From assembly GCA_045595165.1 (NCBI GenBank), contig JAZNZY010000017.1:1-64000 (forward strand): a DNA stretch of 64,000 nt, read 5' to 3'. Source of the stretch: SFLA01 sp045595165 (GTDB lineage Bacteria > Bacillota > Clostridia > Oscillospirales > CAG-382). Positions 24,370 to 34,004 of this stretch are shown piece by piece; the stretch's first letter is position 1; the number at the start of each line of letters is the position of its first letter. The notes beneath the pieces are model-generated. The model was given only the letters and a program-made list of their open reading frames with translations. It was not told where the DNA came from and did not search any database. The position numbers and the translations under genes were made by a program.

Positions 24370-25806
24370 TTATATCTTGATCTTAGCCCATTTTTCGCCT
24401 TTGAACCTCATCCAGCAGATAAGCAATCTGAAATAATGGTCCACCAGCAACGCGCCGTATGCGCCTATTACGCCGAATCCCAAAGGATATGCGAAAATAT
24501 AGGTGAATAAAGGACGAACAATAGCTATTGAAAGCAGCGAACTGATAGCTACAAAGAAGGTATCTCCCGCACCGCGCAGACAGCCGGTGTAGACTACCAT
24601 TGATATCTGTGCAGGCATTGTAAGGGCAAGGAGTATCATAATGTATTCGGCGGCGTGCATAATAAACTCGCCGTTGGGATCGTCCGCAGGAACAAACCAT
24701 GAAACCATATCGGTTCCGAATAGGAAGAATATGGCCATAAACATTGCCGAGCAAATTGCGCCGACCCGCTGTCCCAGACTTCCGTACAGCAGGGAAAGAT
24801 CTTTTCTATTCTTTCCCAGGTTCATTCCCACCAAAGCCGATGTGCCTACGCCCAATCCGTCGCCCAGGCAGAAGGAAAGAGTAAGTATACTCATACATAT
24901 GGTGTTTGTTGAAATGGAAGGCGTGCCCAGCTCATTAACCATTAAAGCTGTGAGAAAGAAACCTATTCTTAAAAAGATCTGCTCGATTGCCGCATTTCTG
25001 CTGACGCTTGCGTGTAGCTTAAGAATGTCCTTTCGTATTACGAAGCACTCTTTTAATTTGATATATAATACCGATTTTTTATCACAAAATACTGTCCATA
25101 TCGACATAAGACAGGAAACCACGTTACCTATAAGAGTAGCAATGGCAGCGCCTTTGATACCGATAGGAGTAATATTCAAAGCACCGTTCAAAAAGTTTTC
25201 ACTTATAAGTATGTAGTTAAGCAGACAGTTTACAAGGTTTGCCGTGATATTTGTCACCATAGAGATTCGGGTTCTTCCTGTTCCTCTGTGGGCGGCGTTT
25301 ATGGTCATACCGATACTTGTGAACAGCATGCCCGCCATGGTAATTCTGAAATATGCTGCCGAATCCGCAAGAATGTCGGTGTCAGCGCCCGCCAGACTGA
25401 CGAGGGGCTCTGCAAACGCAATCGCTATGGAGCACAAAACTACTCCGAGAATTGCCGTCAAGGATACGGATTGTGCAAGACAGTCCCTTGCGCCCTTCAT
25501 GTCGTTTTGTCCGGTTCTTCGGCTTACAATGGCGGTAACGCCTATGTTTATTGCAAAGAACACGGCATAAAAAATCATTCTCGGCTGTCCCGTTACGCCA
25601 ACGGCGGCAATCGCATCCGTTCCGATTACGGATACCATCTGAGTATCAATAAAAGAAACAAAACTTATAAGGATACTCTCCAGCATGGATGGCCATGCAA
25701 CTTTAAAAAACTGCGCAAGGGCGATTTTTGTATCGGGCAGATCGCCTAAAACTTCCTTTTTGCGCAGTATGTATTTCGGGTTAAAATAGCCTGTCAAAAA
25801 ATTCAT
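24370..25806 (-). CDS. MATE family efflux transporter
   Basis: A 478-residue protein with 12 predicted membrane helices in two MatE halves. The first half has WPSMLESILISFVSFIDTQMVS followed by AVGVTGQP, and the second has GVGTSALVGMNLGKNRKD, both hallmarks of MATE Na+ or H+ coupled drug/metabolite exporters. ATG 25806 follows GGTGAATTAT; the longer frame upstream would run through the promoter. Substrate unknown. Confidence 0.9.
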   Translation of the reverse strand: MNFLTGYFNPKYILRKKEVLGDLPDTKIALAQFFKVAWPSMLESILISFVSFIDTQMVSVIGTDAIAAVGVTGQPRMIFYAVFFAINIGVTAIVSRRTGQNDMKGARDCLAQSVSLTAILGVVLCSIAIAFAEPLVSLAGADTDILADSAAYFRITMAGMLFTSIGMTINAAHRGTGRTRISMVTNITANLVNCLLNYILISENFLNGALNITPIGIKGAAIATLIGNVVSCLMSIWTVFCDKKSVLYIKLKECFVIRKDILKLHASVSRNAAIEQIFLRIGFFLTALMVNELGTPSISTNTICMSILTLSFCLGDGLGVGTSALVGMNLGKNRKDLSLLYGSLGQRVGAICSAMFMAIFFLFGTDMVSWFVPADDPNGEFIMHAAEYIMILLALTMPAQISMVVYTGCLRGAGDTFFVAISSLLSIAIVRPLFTYIFAYPLGFGVIGAYGALLVDHYFRLLICWMRFKGEKWAKIKI

Positions 25807-25835
25807 ATAATTCACCGCTTTTCTGTATGGCAAGT

Positions 25836-25864
25836 ATTCTATCACTAATTTGTTATTAAATCAA
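25836..25864 (-). promoter_or_regulatory. Promoter of the MATE gene
   Basis: On the minus strand, TTGATT (25864-25859), 17 bp and TAGAAT (25841-25836), 30 nt before the start. Confidence 0.65.
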
Positions 25865-25871
25865 TATTTTA

Positions 25872-25900
25872 TTGACAAATTCCGTATCTTTTGTTATACT
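25872..25900 (+). promoter_or_regulatory. Promoter of the paired lipoprotein genes
   Basis: A consensus TTGACA (25872-25877), 17 bp and TATACT (25895-25900). It is divergent from the MATE promoter. Confidence 0.88.
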
Positions 25901-25961
25901 TACACAAACAAATGTCGATGCTTTGTTGTTAAGTTCGTCAAATAATGCAGGAGGTGTAATT

Positions 25962-27437
25962 ATGCTGAAATACAAAAAAACAATATGTCTTTTTACTGTT
26001 CTCATCTTGCTGTTGACCTGTCTTTTTTCTTGTGATCCGGACGAAACCTCCAAAGAAGATAAAATAGATAAAATAAATACAGAGATGATATATAACAGAG
26101 CGCTCGTCCGCATTAATAACGCTTCTTCTTATGTTCGCACTGATACATATCGTACAGAGATCTCTCAGGACGGCGTAACCACCGTCAACGATCAAAGCTT
26201 TATTGATAAATATTCCTTTAACGGTATCGGAAACAATGCGGTTTCGTATACGTTTCCCGATGCCGAATACGGCGAATTCACCCTTTCCTTTTGCGAAAAC
26301 ATTGCTTATGTAGAAACTGAATCAAACGCTTTTTCCTTTGATTGCACGCTTGAACAATTTTATTTCTTTGTACAGCGTCATATGTATGTTATGGGGTTCG
26401 TAACGAACATAAACGTGTTTTCAATGTTCAGCTATGATGCTGTGTGTGAAAAGAACGAGCAAGGTTATTATTTCATAACTATTTCAAGAATCATTTTTGA
26501 TGAAAATACAAAAGAGATACTTTTAGGAAGCGGTTATGAGTTTTATTCGGAAATCAGCAAGTTGAATCTGGAAGCGACGATCATTATCAATCCCTCGCTG
26601 TGTATTGAGGAAATCCTTACAGATATAGCTTTTTCCGCAAACACCGAAACCGGCAGAGCCGATTTTGTGATTCACAATAAAGTTGCTTTCAGCGAAATAG
26701 ACAGCAAAACGGTTTACGTTGATATCCCTACCTACAACTGCGAGCATATAGGCGATGCAGATATTCTTACGGGATTGGATGCATACAGTAATCTTAACCG
26801 CATATCCGGATATTCCGCAAGCCTTACGGGTGAATACACAATTTCGGGTGATGAAGTCTTACATAACGACGTTTTGAAGACGGAATTCAGAATTGAAAAC
26901 GGTGAAAAACAAAAATTCTCCCAAAAAACTTTTTATGATTGCGATGGCACCGAAGCAACTCACTATCTGTATTTTGAGGATGGTACGTTATATTCCAAAT
27001 ATAACGATGATCTCAGTTATACCGATTACGGCGATAAGATCGGCAGATACGAATCACTCGGTTTGTGGACTGTACCGTGGTTTGATATAAATACGGGAAA
27101 ATCTTTCTCCCTTACCGAAAACGAAGACGGAACGGCAACACTTTCTTATGAATACGATCACAGACTGGTAAGACAAATTATACTTGATTATTTCTATATG
27201 TTCAATGGAGAGGAGTACACTCCCTCGGTAGAAATCGTTTCAGTGAAAAAAGCAGTTGCGGCCGTCAACTATGATAGCAATAAGTGTATCGTTATCGGGC
27301 AAACCTATGAAATTGAAGCAACCGTTGAAATTGACGGAACCACTTTTTCTTACAAAGAAAAACGGCAAATTACCGTTGATACCGTGAACTTTACCGTTCC
27401 TGAAAAAGACGTATTTTTGGGAACGTCCGATCTTTAA
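25962..27437 (+). CDS. Secreted lipoprotein A of a tandem paralogous pair
   Basis: A 491-residue protein with a signal peptide and lipobox LFSC (Cys24), then a Lys/Asp linker and beta-rich sequence in two similar halves, each with a long-strand pattern recalling LolA/LppX-type lipoproteins or DUF6612. The C-terminal motif VDTVNFTVPEKDVFLGTSDL corresponds to VVNTDTFTFPVKGSFLGSSS in the next gene. It is anchored outside the membrane; ligand or role unknown. ATG 25962 follows GCAGGAGG; the in-frame extension from 25872 lies in the promoter. Confidence 0.85.
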   Translation: MLKYKKTICLFTVLILLLTCLFSCDPDETSKEDKIDKINTEMIYNRALVRINNASSYVRTDTYRTEISQDGVTTVNDQSFIDKYSFNGIGNNAVSYTFPDAEYGEFTLSFCENIAYVETESNAFSFDCTLEQFYFFVQRHMYVMGFVTNINVFSMFSYDAVCEKNEQGYYFITISRIIFDENTKEILLGSGYEFYSEISKLNLEATIIINPSLCIEEILTDIAFSANTETGRADFVIHNKVAFSEIDSKTVYVDIPTYNCEHIGDADILTGLDAYSNLNRISGYSASLTGEYTISGDEVLHNDVLKTEFRIENGEKQKFSQKTFYDCDGTEATHYLYFEDGTLYSKYNDDLSYTDYGDKIGRYESLGLWTVPWFDINTGKSFSLTENEDGTATLSYEYDHRLVRQIILDYFYMFNGEEYTPSVEIVSVKKAVAAVNYDSNKCIVIGQTYEIEATVEIDGTTFSYKEKRQITVDTVNFTVPEKDVFLGTSDL

Positions 27438-27458
27438 TTATTCGAAAGGAGCAATACC

Positions 27459-29030
27459 ATGAAACACTTTAAATTGTTGGCACTCGTTCTTTTGGTAGCC
27501 GTTTTGGCAACCTCTTGCATTACTAAAATTCCCGAATCAAGCATTCCCTCCGAAGACGTAAGCGGAGCAGTATCGGAGTCTTCGCCCGAAGAATCCTTGA
27601 AAGATACTTCTGTCCCCGAAGAAAGCGACGTGTTGGATCTTTCTTCTCTTTCTGCTAAAGAATTGTACGAATATTCGGAAAAGCTTGCCGATGAATACGT
27701 AAATTATACCTACGATATGGATGCTGATATGCTTTCGGAGGCGCAGGGTGAGCAAGTTTCTTATTCATCAACTTATACCGCTAAGGTAAAGGACGCGGGC
27801 AGCGATGAAGAAAAAATAAGTGTTGCTATCACCGATACCTCCGACGGTACCAATCTTATGATGTATTATTACAAAAACGTGGGATATTACAGTGATAGCG
27901 CCAGCCGTCTTTCCTTCTCTTGCACGCCCGAGCAATTTGAAGAAGTAACTTCATTTATAAGAGACGGCAGGGAAGACAACGAGGTAAATGATGAGTATCT
28001 TCTGGAAAACTCTGCTGTTTCCGTTGCGGAAAACGGAGATCTGGTTATCGGTTTGCAGATCGTTATAACTGATACAGAGCTTATAAAAGAAATATTTGCT
28101 TTTGATGACGATGAGGCTGCTACCATTGACAAAATGGATATTGATTGGACCTTCACTATGGATGCTGAGGGCCACCCCAAATCCGATGTTGCTATCTTCA
28201 AATTTGAAATGTTATACGAAATCCCGGGCGCGGACAGTATAGTTGCAACATCTACTATGACTACATCTTGTACTTACAGCGTAACCGATAATATAAATAT
28301 CGTTATACCCGATGTCAAGTATAACGATCTTGGTGATTATAAGGCTCTTTACGTTACGGATTGTATCGATGTTATCGAAAATATCGATTATTATTCCGCG
28401 GCTACCACCATTGATTACGAATGTAAGGCAAACGGAACTACCGATAAACTTAAGGTTACTCTTGATTTTTATTACGATAACACCGATTCTCTTAAGTTTG
28501 CAATGAAGGAACAATATTTTGTGGATACGCAGAAAATTGCTTATACTTCGTATTTTGAAAACGGTATATATTCCTTTACAGACGGCAACGAGCTTTCCGA
28601 GCAGGAAATTGACCCTATGTATTTTGATACCGCAGCGCTGGTCGATTCTTGTTTCCCCATAGGTTTTGATTGGACCTACGGAGAGGAATTTGCATATGCC
28701 GATAATGGCGACGGCACCGCGACACTTACGTTTAATTTCAGAAAGCTACACATTACAGAATTTGCGGATGCATTCGCAGCTACGTTGTACGGTCAGGCGT
28801 ATTCCGGATTTTTCAGTAATGCCTCTTCCTACAACGTTAATACTGCGTCTGCAACGTTAACTGTTGATGCGGAAACCGGATTAGTGCTCAAATACAGCTT
28901 CAGTGTTGATGCGGATTTTGTCATTGACGGTACTACTATAAACTTCAAAGAAACAGCCGTTACTGTGGTCAATACCGATACCTTCACGTTCCCTGTAAAA
29001 GGCTCTTTCCTTGGTTCCTCTTCTATGTAA
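27459..29030 (+). CDS. Secreted lipoprotein B of a tandem paralogous pair
   Basis: A 523-residue lipoprotein with lipobox ATSC (Cys20) and a Ser/Glu-rich linker of about 40 residues, then the same two-part beta-rich architecture as the preceding gene (SVDADFVIDGTTINFKETAV against ATVEIDGTTFSYKEKRQI). It lies 21 nt after its paralogue behind GAAAGGAG and ends at a terminator, so the two form one operon. The divergence between copies suggests an old duplication and different ligands or partners. Confidence 0.85.
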   Translation: MKHFKLLALVLLVAVLATSCITKIPESSIPSEDVSGAVSESSPEESLKDTSVPEESDVLDLSSLSAKELYEYSEKLADEYVNYTYDMDADMLSEAQGEQVSYSSTYTAKVKDAGSDEEKISVAITDTSDGTNLMMYYYKNVGYYSDSASRLSFSCTPEQFEEVTSFIRDGREDNEVNDEYLLENSAVSVAENGDLVIGLQIVITDTELIKEIFAFDDDEAATIDKMDIDWTFTMDAEGHPKSDVAIFKFEMLYEIPGADSIVATSTMTTSCTYSVTDNINIVIPDVKYNDLGDYKALYVTDCIDVIENIDYYSAATTIDYECKANGTTDKLKVTLDFYYDNTDSLKFAMKEQYFVDTQKIAYTSYFENGIYSFTDGNELSEQEIDPMYFDTAALVDSCFPIGFDWTYGEEFAYADNGDGTATLTFNFRKLHITEFADAFAATLYGQAYSGFFSNASSYNVNTASATLTVDAETGLVLKYSFSVDADFVIDGTTINFKETAVTVVNTDTFTFPVKGSFLGSSSM

Positions 29031-29038
29031 GTAATTTA

Positions 29039-29067
29039 AAAACGGCACCTTTCGGTGCCGTTTTTTT
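29039..29067 (+). terminator. Terminator after the lipoprotein pair
   Basis: AAACGGCACC and GGTGCCGTTT pair over a TTTC loop and are followed by a run of Ts. Confidence 0.94.
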
Positions 29068-29102
29068 GTGTCTTAAATGAGCCGTAAAGTTTTTTGAGAT
29101 GT

Positions 29103-30842
29103 TTATCCCAGATCGTAAGTATCGGTGAACTCGATCACACAGTCGCTTACGGAATCGGTTTCAAAAACAACGATCTCGTTTTTGCCCTTTTTAAGGAAAG
29201 GAGCAGGGATGTACAAAGTCTTTTGCGGTCCTCTTTCGTTGTAATATCTTCCGATATTCTTTCCATTTACGGTAATAAAGCCGTGAGAAAATCCGCTTGG
29301 CTTAAGGAAGGTATCGCAGGGCTCGTCATCAATAACAAGCTCGCCCTTGAAAAACGCAGGTAAAGAAGTTCCGTTGTTCTCAAGATTATTAAGATCTCGC
29401 ATATCGAGAGGGTATATTTCCCAATCGAACAAATGCTGAAGATCCAGCATAACCTTATTAAGACCCTTTTTGTCGCCAACGTTCATTCCGTAATTAACTC
29501 TGCCCATATTCTCGGTAATAATATCGAGCGTATGCAACCCGTTTGAATGATCGTCAAGACGGATATCATCGGAAACATATCCGTTTTCAACCGTGCCGAG
29601 ACGCTTTCTGTCCAAATATACTATCGCTCTGTCCCGCATGGCGGGCATTGTGAGAGGCTGGTTGTAAAACGGACCTTTAATTACCGTACGATAAAGCGTG
29701 TATCCGTAATCCTGACCTATATCTTCCATATATTTCGGTGATGCGGAGGGAATTTTGCGGGAAATGGTATCAAGATTATTCCAAAGGTCGCCGCAAGAGT
29801 GCATCTCCAACGCGCCGTAAGCTTTTTTAACGGTATTTTTGACCGTTAGGGGAGGCAGAGTGCCGAAGTGTTTTTCATTTACCGTACGAAGCTTATAGTA
29901 GCATTCCGTTAAATCACCGGCTTCGGAAAGGGGCGCGTAATAATCGTAACTCGTAACTGTAGGCTCGTATTTTTCCTGATGGTTAGCGCCGTTCATAAAT
30001 CCGAAATTAGTGCCGCCATGGAACATATAAAAGTTTATACTGCCGCCTTGCTTTAACAGCCTGTCGTAGTTATCAGCCACATCATCTGCGCTTCTGGCGT
30101 GTCTTTGATCTCCCCAATGTTCGAACCAGCCGCACCAGAATTCACTGCACATAGGAGGCTGTTCGGAACGAAACTCTTTAAGAGTATCGAAAGCTCCTTC
30201 GGGATTTGAACCGAAGTTGACGGTGGCAAGCACGTTATCTACCGCGCCGCCCTTGAGCATCCAATAAGAAGGTCCGTCGGAAGTGCAAAGAAGACAGGTT
30301 GCGCCGTATTCGATATATTTTTCTTTTACCCAATTCAAGTATTTTTTATCATTACCGTATGATCCGTATTCGTTTTCTATCTGCATCATTATAATATTGC
30401 CGCCGTTTTCAGCCATTCTCGGGCGGGCAATATCAAATACTTTTTCAAGATAAGGTGTGACCTTTTCGAGATAAAGTTTATCGTAACAGCGCAAAGACAT
30501 ATTCGGATATTTATGAAGCCAGTAGGGAAGTCCTCCGAATTCCCATTCTGCGCATATGTAAGGTCCCGGGCGGAGATATACGTCCAGCCCGACTTCCTTG
30601 GCGACGTCTATGTATGCGCCGAGATCAAGATTTCCCGTAAAGTCAAAAACGCCTTCTTCAGGTTCGTGAAGGTTCCAACACACATAGGTTTCAACGGTAT
30701 TGAAACCGCATTGACGCAGCTTTTCAAGTCTGTCTTTCCAGTATTCTCGCGGTATGCGAAAATAGTGCATTGCGCCTGATAATATACGGTGCTTAATGCC
30801 GTTTTTATAAAAAGATGTGCTGTCAAAAGTTAAAACGCTCAT
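29103..30842 (-). CDS. GH35-family beta-galactosidase
   Basis: A 579-residue intracellular enzyme. The TIM barrel begins GIKHRILSGAMHYFRIPREYW; RPGPYICAEWEFGGLP is the GH35 signature, the acid/base Glu is E158 in IENEYGSYG and the nucleophile is E234 in MCSEFWCGW. C-terminal beta domains end in the GH35 motif GFITVNGKNIGRYYNERGPQKTLYIP. It removes terminal beta-galactose from imported oligosaccharides. I chose ATG 30842 (after AGAGAGAAG); starts further upstream overlap the promoter at 30878-30907. Confidence 0.92.
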   Translation of the reverse strand: MSVLTFDSTSFYKNGIKHRILSGAMHYFRIPREYWKDRLEKLRQCGFNTVETYVCWNLHEPEEGVFDFTGNLDLGAYIDVAKEVGLDVYLRPGPYICAEWEFGGLPYWLHKYPNMSLRCYDKLYLEKVTPYLEKVFDIARPRMAENGGNIIMMQIENEYGSYGNDKKYLNWVKEKYIEYGATCLLCTSDGPSYWMLKGGAVDNVLATVNFGSNPEGAFDTLKEFRSEQPPMCSEFWCGWFEHWGDQRHARSADDVADNYDRLLKQGGSINFYMFHGGTNFGFMNGANHQEKYEPTVTSYDYYAPLSEAGDLTECYYKLRTVNEKHFGTLPPLTVKNTVKKAYGALEMHSCGDLWNNLDTISRKIPSASPKYMEDIGQDYGYTLYRTVIKGPFYNQPLTMPAMRDRAIVYLDRKRLGTVENGYVSDDIRLDDHSNGLHTLDIITENMGRVNYGMNVGDKKGLNKVMLDLQHLFDWEIYPLDMRDLNNLENNGTSLPAFFKGELVIDDEPCDTFLKPSGFSHGFITVNGKNIGRYYNERGPQKTLYIPAPFLKKGKNEIVVFETDSVSDCVIEFTDTYDLG

Positions 30843-30877
30843 ACTTCTCTCTGCCTTTTTGTTAAAATTACGAACAG

Positions 30878-30907
30878 AGTCTAACATATTTTTCACCTTT
30901 TTGTCAA
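30878..30907 (-). promoter_or_regulatory. Promoter of the GH35 gene
   Basis: On the minus strand, TTGACA (30907-30902), an 18-bp spacer and TAGACT (30883-30878). It supports the start at 30842. Confidence 0.65.
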
Positions 30908-30911
30908 GGTA

Positions 30912-30940
30912 TTGAAAAAAGCAATATTTTGTTGTATAAT
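30912..30940 (+). promoter_or_regulatory. Promoter of the carboxypeptidase-acyltransferase operon
   Basis: TTGAAA (30912-30917), 17 bp and a consensus TATAAT (30935-30940), 28 nt before the start codon and back-to-back with the GH35 promoter. Confidence 0.85.
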
Positions 30941-30968
30941 GAACTATAAATCTTTTAAGGACAGTTAT

Positions 30969-32045
30969 ATGAAAAAAAGTTTTTTTGATAATCCTGCGTT
31001 TTCGGCTGTCATAAAAAAGCTTAAGCTGATTTGGAGCATACCCATCGTACGGATACTGTCGGCTGTGCTTGTTGCAGTAATTGTTATTTCAACACTGATA
31101 AACGTTTTCAAAAAGGATACCTTTAATGATACAGTGAGCTTGCCTCAGAAATCACTTTCGGAAGAATCCGAAGCGGATATTGTCAGCAAAGATGTCGAAG
31201 AATCCGAAGCGCCGGTTATCGCTCTTCCCACACCTTGGATATACGGCAAGGTTGATAATCTGTCAAGCGTTATAAGCTCGGATTACGGTATTATTGTAAA
31301 TGCTACAACACGTCAGGTGCTTGGTGGGAAAAATCATCTTCAGCGCATTTATCCCGCTTCCATGACGAAGATAATGACACTTATCGTCGCTGTCCAGAGT
31401 GGTGTGGATGTTGATTTCGAGTACGTAATGGATTACCGTCTTATAAATAAATACTATTTGGCGGGAGCGAGTATGTCCGGCATTTCCGCAGGAGATGCCG
31501 TTACTTTCAAGGATCTGCTGTACGGTGCGATTTTACTTTCGGCTGCAGATGCAACTGCCGCAATAGCAGATATAGTTGCCGGCGGCGAAGAAGATTACGT
31601 TAAGCTTATGAACGAAACTGCCAAAGAAATCGGTTGTGTTGATTCTCATTTTACCAACACAAGCGGCTTGTATGATGTTTCAAATTACTCCACCTTGGGC
31701 GATATTGCTCTTATGCTGGATTATGCTATGTCAATTCCTCTTGCGCGTGAGATATTGTCTACGGCAGAGTATACTACGCTTCCCACTCCGAAGAATTCAG
31801 AAGGTTATTATTTTTTCAGTACTATGTTTACAAGAATCGATAATGATTCTGTTCCCAATATGACAGTCCTCGGCGGAAAGACCGGTTATCTTGTAGAAAC
31901 AAGGCATTGCCTTGCAAGTATGGCTATGGGACAAAACGGTGAAAAGTTCATCGTGGTAACCGTCGGCGGCGCAAAATATGACCCCATTAACGACTGTATC
32001 AAACTATATTCAAATTATTACGGAGTAACAAATGAAACAGAATGA
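30969..32045 (+). CDS. D-alanyl-D-alanine carboxypeptidase-like protein (S11 family)
   Basis: A 358-residue protein with one N-terminal membrane anchor (residues about 22-45), an acidic linker and an S11 serine peptidase domain outside the cell. The nucleophile motif is S131-M-T-K134 and the KTG motif is at 304-306. The middle motif, normally SxN, reads S191-A-A-D-A, so the Asn is replaced by Ala. The normal role is removal of the terminal D-Ala from peptidoglycan pentapeptides; the substitution may alter activity. ATG 30969 follows AAGGACAG. It overlaps the acyltransferase gene by 14 nt. Confidence 0.85.
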   Translation: MKKSFFDNPAFSAVIKKLKLIWSIPIVRILSAVLVAVIVISTLINVFKKDTFNDTVSLPQKSLSEESEADIVSKDVEESEAPVIALPTPWIYGKVDNLSSVISSDYGIIVNATTRQVLGGKNHLQRIYPASMTKIMTLIVAVQSGVDVDFEYVMDYRLINKYYLAGASMSGISAGDAVTFKDLLYGAILLSAADATAAIADIVAGGEEDYVKLMNETAKEIGCVDSHFTNTSGLYDVSNYSTLGDIALMLDYAMSIPLAREILSTAEYTTLPTPKNSEGYYFFSTMFTRIDNDSVPNMTVLGGKTGYLVETRHCLASMAMGQNGEKFIVVTVGGAKYDPINDCIKLYSNYYGVTNETE

Positions 32046-33066
32046 TCCTTCATCACAAAGTAGTAATTTTACCGATTTTGTCAAATTTATAATGAGTATA
32101 TTCGTTGTAGCTATCCACGCTCATTTTATGCACGGAAACGCTGTAGCTGATATGCTTATTTCCGATGTTATCGGCCGTATCGCAGTTCCTTTTTTCTTTA
32201 CTGCCGCGGCGTTCTTTTTGTTCAGACATTCGACCGATAACAACTTTGGTAAGCGTGTTGCGAAATACACTACCAGAATGACACTTCTGTACGCCGCTTG
32301 CACGTTAATATACATACCTGCAATCATTAACTGGAACAAAGGCAAAATATCTCTCACGAAGTGGATCAAACTTATATTCTTTGAAGGAAGCTACCGTCAG
32401 CTTTGGTTTTTGCCTGCTTTGGTTTTTGCGGTTTTGCTCGTGTACGGTCTTTACCGTGCGGGAATGTCCACAAAACTTATCTTTGCTATCTCCGTACCCT
32501 TGTATATTATCGGCTGTGCGTTCCATTCATTCTATAAGCCGCTTATTAATTTTGAATTCATTTCCGAATACGCAAAGGATTATTATACAGTATTCGGCAC
32601 GACCCGTAACGGTATCTTCTTCGGATTTATCTATGTTGCCTTGGGTGCCTTGCTGGCAACTCATTCATTAAAGCTTAAACAGCCGGTTGCTTGGCTGGGA
32701 TTTGCTCTTTCTTCCCTTGGCGTGGTGGCGGAAGTACTTATAATAGAAGAATTTGCGATCACATCAAAGGGAATGGGAATGTATATATCCGTATTCTTTG
32801 CGGCTCTTTTCCTGTTCTGGATATCGGTTAATACCAAGATTTTGTCCCGTTTGCCGAGCAAGCCTTTTAAGATACTGCGCAAATTATCCACATATATTTA
32901 CTTTTCACATACGTTTTTCCTGTATCTCTTTTCCGAATTAAGCTATAACGAAGAGTTTTTCGCTGCAACGGCTGCTTCCATCGTTTTCGGATTGGCGATT
33001 ATCGGTATAACGGAGCTTATAACCCGTGTCAAGGAGAAATCATCTCGGTTAGTACCGCATGAATAA
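32032..33066 (+). CDS. Acyltransferase family 3 membrane protein
   Basis: A 344-residue protein with about ten membrane helices. The N-terminal FVKFIMSIFVVAIHAHF carries the helix-1 His of acyltransferase family 3, followed by PFFFTAAAFFLF and a polar region before LWFLPALVFAVLL. Members O-acetylate or acylate cell-surface sugars. It is translationally coupled to the carboxypeptidase, which suggests cell-wall or glycopolymer modification. Its 3' end overlaps the convergent sortase gene by 38 nt. Confidence 0.87.
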   Translation: MKQNDPSSQSSNFTDFVKFIMSIFVVAIHAHFMHGNAVADMLISDVIGRIAVPFFFTAAAFFLFRHSTDNNFGKRVAKYTTRMTLLYAACTLIYIPAIINWNKGKISLTKWIKLIFFEGSYRQLWFLPALVFAVLLVYGLYRAGMSTKLIFAISVPLYIIGCAFHSFYKPLINFEFISEYAKDYYTVFGTTRNGIFFGFIYVALGALLATHSLKLKQPVAWLGFALSSLGVVAEVLIIEEFAITSKGMGMYISVFFAALFLFWISVNTKILSRLPSKPFKILRKLSTYIYFSHTFFLYLFSELSYNEEFFAATAASIVFGLAIIGITELITRVKEKSSRLVPHE

Positions 33067-33745
33067 CTATTCTCTTATCTCCCAGACCGAAATTGCTTTC
33101 ACAGGTTATCATCGTTAGCAGATAAGGCGATTCTCCGGGCGTAACGCCGAAATCTATCATTGATTTACTTTTTCCCGTTTCAACGTAGCCGGTCAGCTCG
33201 TCTTCGCTGTGAAAAACGGTTTTTATAAATTCGTTTCCACCTTCGATATACGCAGAATACGGCTTGTATATTGCCAGTTTACCGTTTGAATATATTTCTA
33301 TCTCCGCATTTATAAACCTTTCGGGGTTTGCAAGGTATGCAAACATGTTTCCCGATGCCATGTTATGACCGTACAGAATTATATTTCTGTTTTCGGTAAG
33401 ATCGCTTTTCAGACGGTAATCAACTATTATCGAACCATTTTTATCATAGGAGCCGTCATAAGCTTTCCTGACGTAATATTCATTATCGGTAGTTAACAGC
33501 AAAGGATAACTTATCTTCGTTTTTTCGACGTTTATCCAACCGCATATATCGGGATATTTACTTGCCAGATTTTCCATCATTCCGCCGTAGATCTCATAGC
33601 TTTTACCTGATGCGTTGTTGATATTCACCGTATATCGATATTCTTCTCCTTTTGCGCTGTCTCGCTTGTTAACTACGGCGGTTGTTGTAAAGCAGATTGC
33701 GGCTGCGGTAAAGCCGATTAAACTTATTAAAGTATATTTTTTCAA
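33029..33745 (-). CDS. srtB: Class B sortase
   Basis: A 238-residue membrane-anchored transpeptidase with a signal anchor at residues 5-25. The catalytic triad is His127 (LYGHNMASG), Cys215 (TMITCES) and Arg225 (GDKRIVIHA), with the class B features YPDICGWINVEKTKISYPLL and FAYLANPERF. Class B sortases link NP(Q/K)TN-like proteins to the cell wall. I see no protein with a clear sorting signal in the window, so the substrate is encoded elsewhere. Confidence 0.93.
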   Translation of the reverse strand: MKKYTLISLIGFTAAAICFTTTAVVNKRDSAKGEEYRYTVNINNASGKSYEIYGGMMENLASKYPDICGWINVEKTKISYPLLLTTDNEYYVRKAYDGSYDKNGSIIVDYRLKSDLTENRNIILYGHNMASGNMFAYLANPERFINAEIEIYSNGKLAIYKPYSAYIEGGNEFIKTVFHSEDELTGYVETGKSKSMIDFGVTPGESPYLLTMITCESNFGLGDKRIVIHAVLTEMISP

Positions 33746-33796
33746 TTATAATCACCCGGATATATTATCTCCGGAAAAAGGGAAGTGATACTCAAT

Positions 33797-33991
33797 ATGA
33801 GCAGACTTGTCGGTCCTCTTGTTCTCGATGGGGGCGAAACCGTGATCATCCGTTGGTCGGACGGCACCGAAACCGAAGCAAAATACGTTGAAACCTACGG
33901 ATATACCAATCTTTTCGATGCAGGCGGTAAAGAAATACGGTTATCCAACCACTTTATGCGCCTTAAAGGAATTAAAATTTCTTTAAAATGA
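33797..33991 (+). CDS. Small beta-rich hypothetical protein, 64 residues
   Basis: A short soluble protein (MSRLVGPLVLDGGETVIIRW, then GYTNLFDAGGKEIRLSNHFM). The pattern of strands resembles a small SH3-like barrel, but I cannot name a family. GGGAAGTG precedes ATG 33797 at good distance; a GTG at 33785 is an alternative start. It is divergent from srtB and ends at a strong bidirectional terminator. Confidence 0.65.
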   Translation: MSRLVGPLVLDGGETVIIRWSDGTETEAKYVETYGYTNLFDAGGKEIRLSNHFMRLKGIKISLK

Positions 33992-34004
33992 GAATATAAT
34001 ATTG

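Noticed and set aside
33029..33066. Overlap between acyltransferase and sortase genes as a possible annotation error
   Set aside because: Both C-termini are needed: the sortase His-Cys-Arg order requires its frame, and the acyltransferase ends normally. A 38-nt convergent overlap is tolerated.
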